A stretch of DNA of 64,000 bases, from contig DF237143.1 of NCBI GenBank assembly GCA_000708835.1, positions 85,102-149,101 on the forward strand. The letters are read 5' to 3'. The number at the start of each line of letters is the position of its first letter. Position 1 is the first letter of the stretch. This document shows, piece after piece, positions 11,593 through 34,200 of the stretch. Under the pieces are notes generated by a model that saw nothing but the letters and a program-made list of their open reading frames with translations, was not told the DNA's origin and made no database searches. Origin of the DNA: Klebsormidium nitens (Eukaryota; Streptophyta; Klebsormidiophyceae; Klebsormidiales; Klebsormidiaceae). Both the position numbers and the translations under genes were made by a program.

Positions 11593-13041
11593 TTACTTGC
11601 AAAAGGCTTCACACCAGCTTTTGACCGCGCTGTCCTCTCCTAAGAGCGATTGGTGCTGAAAAAAAGAGTCCTTTCGTCGTTCCCAATCTTCTGAACCAAT
11701 CGGAACAACCAAGCGGAAGACCGAGACACGTACAGACGGCGTAGAGAAGGAAGCCGCCTCGTCGAGGACCTCCCTAGTAAAGTCGCAATCCTTGTCTCTC
11801 AGCACAAGCACCTTGGTGTAGAGTTCCTTCTCACTTCTCCACAAACCGGAGTTGTCACGTGACGCAGGTGTGAGGCCAAGCTTTTTCACAAGTGCCAAGA
11901 ACCGAGGCCTCGACGTGACCAAGACCCGACTGACTACGAGCCGCACCAGATCCGGACAGGTGTCAACAACGGTGGAGAAGTCGAGAATCTCGGCTGAAGG
12001 TGGCGTCAGGCGATTCAGAAGAGAAGGAACGGCGTTGATCGCAAGATGTCGCAACCATTGGCAGTTTTCTGCTACGTCCTGAAGCGTGGAGTTTGGCAGT
12101 TCCTCATCACGTACTGTCAAAGTCAAGTACTGGAGGCGCTTCAAGCTCGTACGGAGTGACGCGCTGTTAGCACGACACGGTTCTCTGCTAACTTTGCACT
12201 GACATCTAAGGGAAATGAGGGCTGGCAGGTCAGCAGGCAGGCTTCTGGAAACTGCAGTGGACCAGTCTGGAAACACGTGGCTTGTTATTTCCAGATGTGA
12301 GAGACTGCTGATTGATCTTCTGGCAGCCTCCTTAATGGCGAAAGAAAACTTTGACAAGTGGTTGCATCCATCCTTCCCGCCACGAAGTGTGAGGATCTCC
12401 AGCTCCGGAAAGAAGTGCGCAAGGAATAGGATGCCGCTGATGAGGTTAGGTGGATAGTAGTCCCCTGGATGGACATCTAGCCGCTTTAAAGAGTTCCTGG
12501 ACTTTGACAGGCAGCTGAAAAATTCACCTGGTGAACTCCATTGCAAGGCCACTGTCACGCTCTTCCACTGGATGCCTGAGATAGCTGGCCAAAGATTTTC
12601 CGATGCTTCTAGGCTTACGACAAGGTTGGAGAGCGATGGCCAAAACTGAAGTTGCTTGGCAAGAGCCCTGCATGCATCTTCATTCTCCGAAGCCTTTGCA
12701 TCTGCCTTCTGAAGATGCTTCTCCTGAAGATGCTTCTCCTGTGTTGGTCTCTGTATCGCCTTCCCTGCACTTCTAGATGGAGGCCGGCGAAGGACCAGAG
12801 TCTGGCTGTATCGCCGCGCGGATTCTTGTAGGATTTTGTTCACCCTTGCAATCTCATTGAAAGCCGCCGGCTTGTCCACTGCAAGTCTTCTCACGATGCA
12901 ATCCACAATCTCGAAGGGAAGGTCATCAAAGCTGGCGTCGCCTTCGCACCTCACGGCCTGCGCCATGCCCCTACGCTGTACCTCAAAGAGGACTTTGCTT
13001 GCTGCCAGCACGTTCATTTGAAGCTTCTCTTCTCCCAGCAT
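11593..13041 (-). CDS. F-box-like/LRR-like protein, intact paralogue
   Basis: An uninterrupted single-exon frame of 482 codons plus stop starts at ATG 13041. A second in-frame ATG at 12966 (MAQAV) matches the start of the downstream paralogue and may be the real one. An F-box-like segment (FDDLPFEIVDCIVRRLA ... SARRYSQTLVLR) follows at residues ~36-85. Next comes a basic linker containing the tandem peptide QEKHLQEKHL, encoded by a 15-bp repeat at about 12712-12741. Degenerate leucine-rich segments then run to a shared end (SWCEAFCK here, SWCKQFCFETL in the sister). Landmarks shared with the sister are PGDYYPPN, LTLRGGKDG and HLEITSHVF. Probably a substrate receptor of an SCF ubiquitin ligase. 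The F-box assignment rests on pattern only, and the leucine-rich region is too irregular to count repeats. It could be part of a lineage-expanded family. Confidence 0.75.
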   Translation of the reverse strand: MLGEEKLQMNVLAASKVLFEVQRRGMAQAVRCEGDASFDDLPFEIVDCIVRRLAVDKPAAFNEIARVNKILQESARRYSQTLVLRRPPSRSAGKAIQRPTQEKHLQEKHLQKADAKASENEDACRALAKQLQFWPSLSNLVVSLEASENLWPAISGIQWKSVTVALQWSSPGEFFSCLSKSRNSLKRLDVHPGDYYPPNLISGILFLAHFFPELEILTLRGGKDGCNHLSKFSFAIKEAARRSISSLSHLEITSHVFPDWSTAVSRSLPADLPALISLRCQCKVSREPCRANSASLRTSLKRLQYLTLTVRDEELPNSTLQDVAENCQWLRHLAINAVPSLLNRLTPPSAEILDFSTVVDTCPDLVRLVVSRVLVTSRPRFLALVKKLGLTPASRDNSGLWRSEKELYTKVLVLRDKDCDFTREVLDEAASFSTPSVRVSVFRLVVPIGSEDWERRKDSFFQHQSLLGEDSAVKSWCEAFCK

Positions 13042-14367
13042 TCATTACTGACCTAAATATAGACAGCGCAGAGACTGGGCTTACACTGTGCTGAGCGAGG
13101 CAACTTCTGAAGAGGATGAACAGACGACCGCCGCATTGGCAATAACTTGAACAAGGCTTCTTATGTGCGCCCGTGAGAGACGGTGCTTCCTCACGCTTGA
13201 AGGGTAATCCATTCAGTTAACGTCTGTCTATTTGATGTTTGTAAGCTTTGCTCAAGACTACGATAGCAGTGCACTTTCAGTTCCAGCCAGAGAGGCCATA
13301 AGCCAAGATAGAAGATATAAGTGGACGGTCGTAAGAGGTTCAATTTTGGGTCCTGTTTAGTTTATAGGGAAGCTGAATTACACATATATGCCTCCTGCTC
13401 GATGTGTAAGCCGATGTAGCGCCATCAACGGCGATTGCAACGGTCTACTAGGGAATCAAAACCGTTCCTCTCAAGATCTACGGCCCATTGATGAGATGCA
13501 CATGGCGGTGTCAGGCTCTATGTGGTATCATAGTAACAATGAAGCCGGATCAAAATCACGTGCCAATATTCCGTCCACAGTTGCCAACGGGCCGGGATCC
13601 ACTGTACGCCCGAAAAACAAATTCAGCCCTTTGCTGACATATAAACTTTATCTCAAAAGGTGCTCCATTTCACTTACATTCGCGCCAGCTACTCTCTGGT
13701 GAGAGCCGCCAATCATGGACGTGATCCGCTATGTATCAGTTTCCTGCATGCAGACGGCTTGCAAGTACAGACATCAGTCAGGATCAATATCCCAAAGGCT
13801 GTCCGTATGCCAATGAGGTCATGCGCGCGCGTAGGCCCGTATGACAGCGCTGAATTGCAGCGCACTCACAAGTTTAGGCACCCAGCCAGCGGAAGTGCTT
13901 ATTATGAGTGGAAAAATATACTCGATCAGTCCGTATGGTCTTCTCAACATGCTGCATATGCAACTTGGTTTGGACCGAGCCGCCAAGTGGCATACCACTG
14001 AACCTAGCGCCTAAGTACGAACTGGAGCTTCAGTTGAATGCATGCAATCTGACCCACTCGACCAGATTGACTGCAACATAGAAATGGCCGGCCAGGTACG
14101 TGCATGCGTCTGAAACCTTGATACTTCACGAACGTGACTGGAATGATTACATGATAGCATAGGATTGCGGCTGGCGGCTGTGAAGTCCTTGCTCCCGACC
14201 AATATGTTTCGAGGGTTCCGTTGCATGACGGGGACATTCCCGACCGTCTGGACGATAACTCTGTATGTAGGGCGCAGTCGCACAGTGGCGCAATTATATT
14301 CTCGAATCAATCGCAAACATGGAGGGGTCTGCCATCTTTAACAATCATCTCCGTATCAACAAGCTCG
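13042..14367. other. Spacer upstream of the F-box-like gene, no gene seen
   Basis: This contains the presumed promoter of the 11593-13041 gene and the 3' flank of GYRA. Open frames of ~100 codons occur but lack exon composition or splice context. No repeat family was recognised. Confidence 0.4.
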
Positions 14368-24676
<10,309 letters not shown>

Positions 24677-25724
24677 TTTGCTAAAAGAACATGCCTTGCA
24701 CCAGCTAAAACTCACGAGTCTTGCTGTCTTCGTAGACTGTGCGCCTTCAAGCGCCAGCCCGCCAACTTCCAAGCGCGCCAAACTTGAAGTTGAAGTTGAA
24801 GTATGAGACTTTTCCGAATCAGACTTCTGCTTTTGACTGCGGCGTCCTTCGCGGCCGGGTCCCCGCGGTCACTTATATTCGCGGCCGCTACGAAGTGCGC
24901 GACTTGGGGGTTTTGGATTGAGTTCCGCCACATTCAATATTCCGCTAGGATCCGCCCCTGGGAACACTCCCCGGATCGGATTGAACTCAATTGCTCCGTT
25001 GACCTCAATGACGTCAGGTCGAGCCACATGGCAGGGCTGCAGACAGGACTTTATCTCCATGTGGTCCTCGTGGGCGACGACGCCGTGCATGATATGCGGC
25101 TGAGTCAGCACGGCCTTCGCAGAGACTCGCACCGAATGCTCAATGGGTTCAGCAAGTCCTATCCGGTGCGAATCGAACCAGGGGAGACGGGGCTGAGTCA
25201 GCATGGAATGCCGCGGGACGGCTCAACTCTCGGCTGCTCTGACTCGGCAGCTTCTGCGACGCCCTGTCAGCCTTCCTCTTCTGCCCAGGGCCATGGCTAC
25301 CATTGGGAGACTTGCATTGAAAACAGAAATGCAAGCAAAGTCACCTGCTCGAAGTTCAGAAGTTGCGATCTGTTGCTGGTTGGGGAATCTGCCAAGGACG
25401 ATTGAACACGGCGTTGTTCAGTAGCCTTGCTTGTGTGCTTGGAATGCTCTGGCGGCCGACGTCTTCTCCTCGCTTGCACGTGAGTCAAACGTGCAGCAAT
25501 TAGGTGTTTCGTGCTATTTGCTTACTTGAAAAGCCGATCCAAGTTGACATGGTGTTCAACTAAACTTCTGGAGTTCTGCAATTACGTTCAAGTTGCAACA
25601 CTGCATCACTCTTGAGAGCAGCAAGTGATTGGAGTGCATTGACATCAAGGAATTGAGTCCACTGACAACCTACACTTCCTTGCAGCGGACTTAAACCCAA
25701 TTGCCTCACCATTGAATTGCTACA
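24677..25724. promoter_or_regulatory. Divergent spacer between GYRA and ICL (shared promoter region)
   Basis: The two start codons face away from each other across about 1.05 kb, so both promoters must lie here. Visible elements are a TTGAAG hexamer run near 24784-24800, a perfect CRE/bZIP palindrome TGACGTCA at 25009-25016, and two copies of the GCN4/AP-1-type palindrome GCTGAGTCAGC (25099-25109 and 25192-25202) forming part of a nested inverted repeat. No TATA box was recognised. A 200-codon plus-strand frame (24803-25405) also crosses it and is treated as a finding, not a gene. Regulation by bZIP factors is inference from the motifs. Confidence 0.45.
25099..25202. repeat. Nested inverted repeat with two GCTGAGTCAGC palindromes
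   Basis: The outer copies of GCTGAGTCAGC sit at 25099-25109 and 25192-25202. Inside them GACTCGCACCG (25124-25134) is the reverse complement of CGGTGCGAATC (25164-25174) apart from one base. Both pairs share nearly the same centre, about 25149-25151, so the segment can fold as a stem or present symmetric protein sites. A tRNA was considered because of the GGTTCGATTC-like string on the minus strand, but no cloverleaf fits. Confidence 0.55.
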
Positions 25725-28700
25725 ATGGAGCAGGTAAGGTGGCTTCCGACACTTCCTTGGTGGTTTTCTGTTCCTGGCATCACTTTCGCACCATGTAGAC
25801 AACTCTCCATTTCAATATCATCTGCTGATCTTTCTCGAAAATTGTTGGCGTGTGATTGTACTGAATCCCCATCATTCATCATCTGAGCATCTGAAGTTGA
25901 CACAGTGCTCTGCTCCCTTTTCTTATGTGCAGTTCGCAGAACATGAGCAGAGGGCCTTCGACGCACAGGTCGCAGAGGTCGAGAGTTGGTGGCGCAGTGA
26001 CCGATTCAGACTTGTAAGTTTATCCGTTGCCTCAGTAGACACATGACTAGCTCCTTATGGTTCCCTTGCCTTTTCAGTGAAGCTGCTCTGTTGACGATCC
26101 TGCATGCTGTTGCTCTTTCATAAGCAAGCTGCTTGGTGTCAAGTTGGGAGGTCGGAACAACCAAATGCTGCAAGGTAGTCTGACATGCTGAAAGAGAACG
26201 TGTTCCATGGACTTGCAGGTGAAGCGGCCATACACTGCAGCTCAGGTTGTTGCTTTGAGAGGCCATCTCCGGACATCATATGCATCAGGTATGTTCCACG
26301 GCTGTCAATTGTCTTCTTCTGCTAGTCAAGATAACGATCTTCCTTGCCATCTGCAACTCCTTCTAACAAAATGCTTCATCGCAGCCCGTTGAACACTCTT
26401 TGGTGGTTTTGAATTGCAGACGTCCAGGCAAAGAAGCTTTGGCAGATCCTGAAGCATAGACAAGCTACAAGGACATGCTCAAGGGTGAGTTCTAACCTTA
26501 GGCCAATGTTGAAGTGAACATGGGAGATGGCTGGGGCACCTTAGTGGGGCAGTTCTGATTGCATCCAATCCTATGGCAAACTAGAATCAGATGTGTCATG
26601 CTGTCATGATTTTGAGTAAGCTGGTGGCAACCATGTTTCTGTCCAAGACACTTGTGAAGAAGTTTGCAATCTGGCTTTGCAGACATTTGGGGCCCTGGAT
26701 CCAGTCCAGGTTGCTCAGATGGGGCAGCAGGGGATCGACACTGTGTATGTCTCAGGCTGGCAGTGCAGCTCTACTGCTAGCTCCTCCAACGAGCCTGGTC
26801 CCGACTTGGCAGACTATCCATCTGACACCGTTCCCAACAAGGTGGAGCAGCTGTTCTTTGCTCAGCAGTTCCATGACAGGTGAGTTCTGCATTCTTCAGC
26901 GTTGTTTCAAGCTAGAGAAGAGTTCCAAATTGAGCTGTCTGCCAGCTAGCTGTGGTCTTTGCTATGAGCTTTGATGTACTCTGCAATTTGTAATAATCGA
27001 GTCATTGCAGAAGGGAAAGCCATTGGCGTTCGTGAGTAAGCTCTCTTAACAAGTTGATTGTTCGTGCAGGAAACAACATGAGGCTCGGTTCCAGATGACC
27101 AAGGAGCAGCGCGCTCAGACGCCTTATGTTGACTTCCTCAACCCCATTATCGCCGATGCCGACACTGGCTTTGGTGGCATTGGAGCTGTCACAAAGCTGG
27201 CCAAGATGTTTGTGGAGCGTGGTGCTGCTGGCATCCACATTGAAGATCAGAGCACAGGTAAGACGAGCTCGATTTTACCATGTGGCTGCTCATGTTCTAT
27301 CAAGAACGGTCAGTCACTGCAGAAATGACATCTATTTTGATCAAGTGCTCAGCATGCACAGAGTTTTTGCAGAGTTTGTTCTAGGTGGTTGTTGAAGTCG
27401 ATGGATGCTTCACTTCATTATCTGGTGAGTATGCTAGAAGATTAGCTTTTCGCTGATTCGCATTCTTTCTTTTCGCAGCTACAAAGAAGTGCGGCCATCT
27501 CGCTGGCAAGGTGCTTGTCTCTACCTCGGAGCATGTCAACCGCCTCAATGCCATCCGCCTGCAGTATGACATCATGGGCGTCGAGAATATCATCATCGGT
27601 AAGAGCTGGGCAGCTCATTGTCAAAGTGTTCCCTACTACTTTAGGAGTTGCTTCGTCTTTCGCTTTTCGATCTTTTCTAAAACTTTCAAGACAAAGTGCT
27701 AACACTGGAGGTTGGGGCTGTTTTTGTGTGCGATCTACCTCTTTTTTGGGGTTTTTGACCCGTCCTTAAAACGACCTGGTGTCATGTAGCTGATGAAGGA
27801 AACTGTTGTCAATCATGCAGCTCGGACTGACGCCGAGGCGGCCAATCTCATCACGACGAACATTGATGTTCGTGATCATCCCTTCATCTTGGGTGTCACG
27901 AACCCGAAGCTCCGCGGCCACTCAGTTGTGCAGGTAGGCAGAGATTTCAGTATAGTCGGAAGTAATCTGTTGGGCGTCTGCAATTACCAAAAGGAGTTTC
28001 CTCTCCGTGAAAGCACTTCCGAGCAGGAACCTTTAGATCGTTGTTGCTATCTTTGCCAAAGTCGCCCTGCTCTTGAATATCTGTCGAATCGGCCTCGTAC
28101 AGGCTTTGTTGCACGTAATCGTGAGTCCATTTTGAAGTGTGCATCCTTTATTCCAGGCTCTTGATGACGCCGAAGCCTCTGGCAAGGTTGGGGCTGCCCT
28201 CCAGGCCGTCGACGATGCATGGATGCAATCTGCTCAGCTGAAGACGTACGGCGAAACCGTGGCTGACGCGCTCAGGGCTTCTAACATGCCCGAGGGCGAG
28301 AAGGCGCGCAAGCTGGATAGATGGCTGTCCCAGTCAGATAAGCTGTCCGTCTTCGACGCGCGCGTGCTGGCGAATGAGCTGGGCGTGGAGGTCTTCTGGG
28401 ACTGGAATCTGCCCCGTACTCGCGAAGGCTTCTACCGGTTCCGTGGGAGCACCAAGGCGTGCATCGCTCGTGGCGTTGGTAAGCCCCCTGACTGCTTCCT
28501 ATTCAACTGTACAAATCGCCAGGGTTTCTGTTGAGTGGGTTTGGAAGGGCCCATAATCACAGGTTTCGAGATGCAGGTGACCAGAAAGAACGTACAATCT
28601 TCGAAGAAGCCACTCGTTGTGCAGTTTTTGTTGCGAAAGGGCTGGTCATAGAGGCAGCTCATTGCTGTCTTGCGGGGTTTTTTCATACCTTGCTTGCTTT

Positions 28701-28934
28701 ACCTGGCGCAGATTGTCCATCCGGAAGTGGCAGGGTTAGGATTTTCTCGACATATGTGAGTCATCACCTCAGTCGGGTCCTCGTTCATCCATTTTTCCGA
28801 AGTTTCTCAAAAGCTCCTTCCTTTCTGCAGCTTTCCAGCCGTACTGCGACATCATCTGGATGGAGACCGCCAAGCCGATTCTCAAGCAGGCCACGGAGTT
28901 CGCGCGCGGCGTCAAGAGCGTCTACCCCGAGGCC

Positions 28935-28970
<36 letters not shown>

Positions 28971-29761
28971 GACGCCGCCGGCATGACGGACGACCAGATT
29001 CTGCACTTCAACGATGAGCTCGCCAAGGAGGGCTTCGTATGGCAGTTCATCACTCTGGCGGGCTTCCACGCGAACGCTCTGGCCATTGACAACTTCGCAA
29101 AGGACTACGCCAAGCGGGGCATGCTCGCTTACGTGGAGGACATCCAGCGGCCCGAGCGGGAGAACAAGGTGTCGACGCTGCAACATCAGAAGTGGTCCGG
29201 GGCCAACTACGTGGACTCGCTGATGAAGACGGTGACGGGCGGGATTGCCTCGACCGCAGCCATGGGCAAGGGTGAGCACTGAAATCTTTTCGATTCGTCT
29301 TTCCTTGAGGGGCCAGTGCCAAGAGGGGCCAAAGCCAAGAGTTGCTGTGGCTGGCCGCCCTGCTCTTCAGCGCAACATTTCAAATATCAATCTTAGGATA
29401 GCTGTAATGCTGCTCGAGCTCGAGAAAAGTTGCAGTTGGTTGCAGTTGGCTCAAGTTTTCAGCGGATCGCATTCTTCTGAGAGGGGCTTCGACAGGATTA
29501 TTCTGTATAGTACGTGATTATTACGATCAGGCGAGACGTTTCGTGTTGAAATCTTCTTGTCGAGCAGCTTCACTGCCGTCTACACCGAGGAGCATCGTCT
29601 TTTTGGGATCACGAACTTCGTCGAAATTGCTGTGCCGAACATATTGCTCCCCGTATTCAGCTTCTCACCTTCTCGTTGCAGGTGTTACGGAGGACCAGTT
29701 TGCTCAAGGCCCAGTGAAGTCCGGGGGCATCCAGGTTATGATGACCCACTCGAGGATGTAA
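25725..29761 (+). CDS. ICL: Isocitrate lyase (glyoxylate cycle, peroxisomal/glyoxysomal)
   Basis: Eleven exons (25725-25733, 25933-26013, 26219-26288, 26420-26484, 26683-26879, 27070-27257, 27479-27598, 27821-27933, 28157-28478, 28831-29271, 29682-29761) give 561 residues in an exact frame. The enzyme cleaves isocitrate to glyoxylate and succinate, bypassing the CO2-losing steps of the TCA cycle so that lipid or acetate carbon can feed sugar synthesis. The catalytic signature KKCGH is intact, with Cys at about residue 208. Other landmarks are [59 protein letters not shown] and [10 protein letters not shown]. The protein ends in SRM, a type 1 peroxisomal targeting tripeptide as in plant glyoxysomal enzymes. 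The first exon encodes only MEQ, so the start sits 200 bp before exon 2. It is divergent from GYRA. Length is close to the plant enzyme (~575). Confidence 0.98.
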
Positions 29762-31284
29762 TCAGGTGCTCCGCATTTTCTGGTCTCAAATATATGATGG
29801 TACGTAAGCAGGCCAATCTGCCGGTTAACATAAGTTTGTTTAGTCTAGTGAGCAAAGCGGGCACTTCAAGCGGATAGATCATTGAATGTGTAGGTTTGTT
29901 AGTCCTGTGTTTACATTGCTAAATTGATCAGAATACTGGTATATACCATACGATCATATAGCTAGGCGCTGGGGGTTTCAGGCCTTCTCAGTCGGTACTT
30001 ATCCAAGTGTACGAAAACAATTACTGATTGTGCTCAGGGAAGAGAATAACCTGCAAGCGAACTTGACGTTGACGGGTATAGCTGGATAATTACCGGCTCT
30101 GCAACATTCATGCGATTTCGCGTAGTAACCAAAAGTCAACTAGGATTTGGCTCAGGGTTGAACGTTTGATTGTCAACTCGCATAAGAAAACCACAAACAA
30201 GCGCCGTATGGCCTCAAGTTCTGCCTCAGTTCATTCTTGTTTGATTGTGCTACTGCAAACAAAACGACTGAGATCGGGATGATTTTAGAAAGACTGATCA
30301 AGGCCACGCGGTCGGGGAACTGGATCACTCATATGCCTTTAAAGATTGTGTACATTTAGATGTAAACACGACGAATGGGATTCCGTGATGCATTCCTAAT
30401 ATTTCTATAAAGCGGCGGCGCGTAGACCATGTCTGCACCGCGTGTGGATCGTTTAGTACACGGTGCTTGAGTCATGTGAATTCGGAATCAACGATCACAT
30501 TGAAAACTGTTCGAGACACGATTACTGCATGGCGGCAGACTCTTTAGCAAGGTGCGGCCGCGCAAGCCTGCATTGGAGATGCAAGTGCCTCAGTCCTTGC
30601 TTCTGGGATAGTTGCACACCATCGCGAAGAAGAGAGTTGACGCACTGCACGTCGCCATAGTGCATCCGCGCTCATCGGATTGAAGTCACCTGGTCCGAGG
30701 ACACTTGGGCTTTTGACTATGCACACGACCACCATCAGCTCCAGCAACGCAAAGCGGCTAAAGTCTGAGCATAAATCCTGCGATCGGCCAACAGCAGCTG
30801 CTTTGAGCGCTTCAACATGGTTTAGAAAGGCCATTGACATTTTTCTAAGCTCGAATTGGAGCTAAACAGGCGACGAGAAGTCTGCTATGGGATGTAACTC
30901 AATGAAAGTGCGCGGTCTTCGAACCACTGTCCTTGTGCACAGCCGATGTCCTTTCGTGCGAGCAGCAAATCACGTTTGCGCCGCCCGTTCCTGAGCTTTC
31001 TGAAGGCGCGCCGTGTGCAGCAGATGTCGGGCCTGCAAGGTAGCGCTGATTCAATTCAGCACGTCACGCTACTAGACGGTCTTCCTTGGAGAATACTCCG
31101 GATGGATTTCAAGAACGCGTACCCAATTCGCCCAGCAAGAATCCCACTTGGATTGTAAGACTACATTGCGTAGACAACGAACCTGGGACTTAATTGTTTG
31201 TCGAAATTTATGTCTAGGAAAGCGGCATCCAGTGTCAAGAACGGTCAGAACGAGGAGAGGCCACTAGGATGTGTACGTTACTGC
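29762..31284. other. Spacer between convergent ICL and AK7, no gene seen
   Basis: This is the 3' flank of ICL and probably the 3' region of AK7. A last AK7 exon encoding the usual EYLF end was searched for on the minus strand by eye and not found. Short frames at 30544-30840 and 30946-31158 lack support. Confidence 0.4.
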
Positions 31285-34200
31285 TTATGAAAGTGCTGGC
31301 AGAGCTCCGGGAGTCCACTGTCGAATCAATCCACCAGATGAACATGGGAGAACTCTGGCAGCATCTCTTAGAAGTTGCTGAGTTCTGAGAGATCGCGAGC
31401 AAGAAATACGTCGGCGCGCGCTTACCATCGCCTCTGCCGGGTCGTCTGCGCGCGCGCGCGCGGCGTGCAGCATCGCCTGCAGGACGGCGGGCATCACCGT
31501 GCTCGCGAGCCACGCCTGGATGCCCGCACTGCGCTGCTCCAGAGTCGCGCGCGGTTTTGGGGCCAGCCCGGGCTCCGGTTCCGGCAGGACCTGCGCGAGG
31601 CGCGCGCAAAATCAGGCGCAGGAAGTTTGACGTGCGCGTTCAGAACCATGCAACTTATCGAGAAGCGATGCCGTTCCCGCTTCAGAACCTTCGCTGACGG
31701 TAGAATATTAGGATCAAGAGCCACACACATGACTGCAAAAAGCTGCCAACGTCACGCATTGTCCTAGCATCAGCTTTCGAGAGGAGGCCCTTGAGACGCG
31801 TGATGCGACTCTGTGATTGCACAGTGATCGCCTCCCTCAATATTGCGTTCCAGCATTTCATTAAGCAGCGATTTCGAAGGTCTTACTGTTGCCGAATCCG
31901 AGCTCTGAACGGCAGCCGCTTCCTCGGTCCCCTCAGGAGACGCGATCGGCTCGTCGCTTGTCTCCACGTCCTGCCCCTGTACCGCCAAAGACGTACTTTC
32001 ATCTGTTACTGAAGTCGCTCCATGAAAGGTTACGGTGCCTCTGTTATCGCAGTCCTCATTGACCCGTTGGAAAAATAAAAGGCTCGATAGAGGCAGAAAG
32101 CAGAGGTTTTCAATGAAGACGCGAAACCTACTTCCAGTAAAACTGGCTCGTAAGTGTCAAGGGAGGGTGCAACTCGCAAAATTTGGAACCCTGTAGACGA
32201 AACAAACGGGTGCATCGTATGGAGATCTTGGCGGCAGCAGGCGACCAGACGTATGAAGAGACGTCAAAGTATGAGCGGTTTGAGCGAAGAGATATTGTAT
32301 AAAACGTCGCCTCAATCAATGACATCAAATTGTTTGATTTAGCGAGATGACTTGCGTTCAACCAGAACAGCCTTCCGACTACCAAATGTATGCTCCAATT
32401 ACTGAACACTGTACTGTACTTGACGGGTCGTATACTTTTCTCGGAAGAGAAGGGTAAATGGAGACCACATCTTCTCTAACACCCAAAGGTTTTCCTCAGG
32501 AATTCATTTCGAGGGCACAAAGGGGAAAGCTGGCATGCAAAAGAGCGTCCTGAAAAATTCTTTACATGCTCTTGTGATCCCTGCTCCTGTGGTGCCGGCT
32601 CCGGTTCCGTCCGCTCGACGGGCTGCGGCTTCCGCTTGCTTCCGGCATACCTCTCCGGTGGCCCAAGCGCTGCCCTAACCCTCCCGATGACCATTTCTAA
32701 ACCCATTCCAGTCGGTTCCACTTTCGGGACCGGCGTTCTAGCTTTCTCAACGTTTCCGCCCGTCCGTTCAATTCCGCTCGAGGACGCTCCGCTTGGCGGC
32801 CTCGTTCCCGGCGACGGAAGTCCTCCGCTGTGTGCTGACGGCGATTTTGGCGTTCCCAGTCTGGAGCCCGCTGACGTCATTCCAGGCGTCCCTGCTTTGG
32901 GAGACTTTAGCGTTTCACTTCCCGCGACGCTCTCTCGTTCCAATGCCTCGTCGACCGGCATCGTTCCGCTGAGGCCATCGCCCAAGCTTCCGGCGCTTCC
33001 GGCGGACCTCGTGTTCCGGTCGCTTCCAGCGGAACCAATGTTCCGCTCGCTTCCTACAGAGCCAATCTTGTCGCTTCCAGCGGAGACGGTGTTCCGGTCG
33101 CTTCCTGCCGAACGGTTAGGCCGGTCACTTCCGGCGGAATGAGTGTTCCGGTCGCTCGCAACGGAACGCTCGGTCTGGGCTGTCATGGGCCTCTCCGGAA
33201 TCTCCGCTTGGTCTATCTCGAGAATCGAAGCCCCCGCCGTTCTGACGCTCTCCAAGATTCCCTCCAGTTCAGGCAACACCGCCTCGTTGTAAACGGAGAT
33301 CCGCCGCGCAAACTCCGTTCCGACGTTGTGCGTTCCGGCCCGCTCCTTCTCCGGAATCGCCGCAATGCGCGCCGCCAGGATCTCGTCCGTCGCTTTCAGA
33401 AGCACCGACCAGTCGAGCTTCACCTTCCACTGCTCTTTCTTGGGCGCACCGCTCGTTCCAGTCTCCGCTTCCGGGGCGGCTTCCGGCGGAAGCGGCGGCT
33501 GCACTTCCTTGGAGGACATCATTCGGATCAGCGGGCTGGCTCTTCGGCCCGCGGCCTTAGGCGCTGCCTCCGTTTTGTCGTCGGTCGGTTTTATGGAGCT
33601 AACACGCTTTGCGGATGGGCGAGAGGCTTCCGGTTCCGGTGGCTCCGGCGTCCGGCTGGCTTCGCTCCGGACGGGTTCGTCTGAGCGGAAGACGAAGCGG
33701 ACATCAAGGGGAATGATAATTTGTGGAGGCAAAAGAGCTGGCGCTTTTGCTGATAAACACTTGAAAGCTCGCAAGATTACCAAAAACACGGTGTGCTAGA
33801 AGGCTACAAACGACGCGCACCCTCACCCGCGAAGAGAAGCTGCGTCTGCGCCAACGTCTTCGGGAAACCGTCCAGGATGAAGCCGTTCCGCCGGCATTCC
33901 GGGCCCAGTTTACCGGACGTCAGGTAGCCGCGGACGGCTTGAACTAGGAGAGCGTCCGAAAGACGAGGCCTCTTCGGTTCGGGTGACGGGGCAACCGGTT
34001 GGCCCTTTTTGGGCTTTGGTTCGGGGACCGGGGGAGGGGGAGCGAGGGCGGCGGAGGCGGACTGCCTTAGAACCGGGTCTTCGCACTGCAAGCGGGAGCG
34101 AGTGTTGAGAAACTCGCGAAGTCGGTAAGAGCGGACTGTTTTGAAATGAAGGCTTGTTCAGAAAAGGCGAATAGCAGGCCCCTCGAAAGCGACTGTGTCA

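Noticed and set aside
25100-25200. Possible minus-strand tRNA (GGTTCGATTC string)
   Set aside because: The T-arm stem does not pair and no A box, anticodon arm or acceptor stem fits. The string is part of the nested inverted repeat.
32636-33799. Plus-strand frames of 150-180 codons opposite AK7
   Set aside because: They mirror the GC-rich, repetitive AK7 exon; the minus strand carries the conserved kinase motifs.
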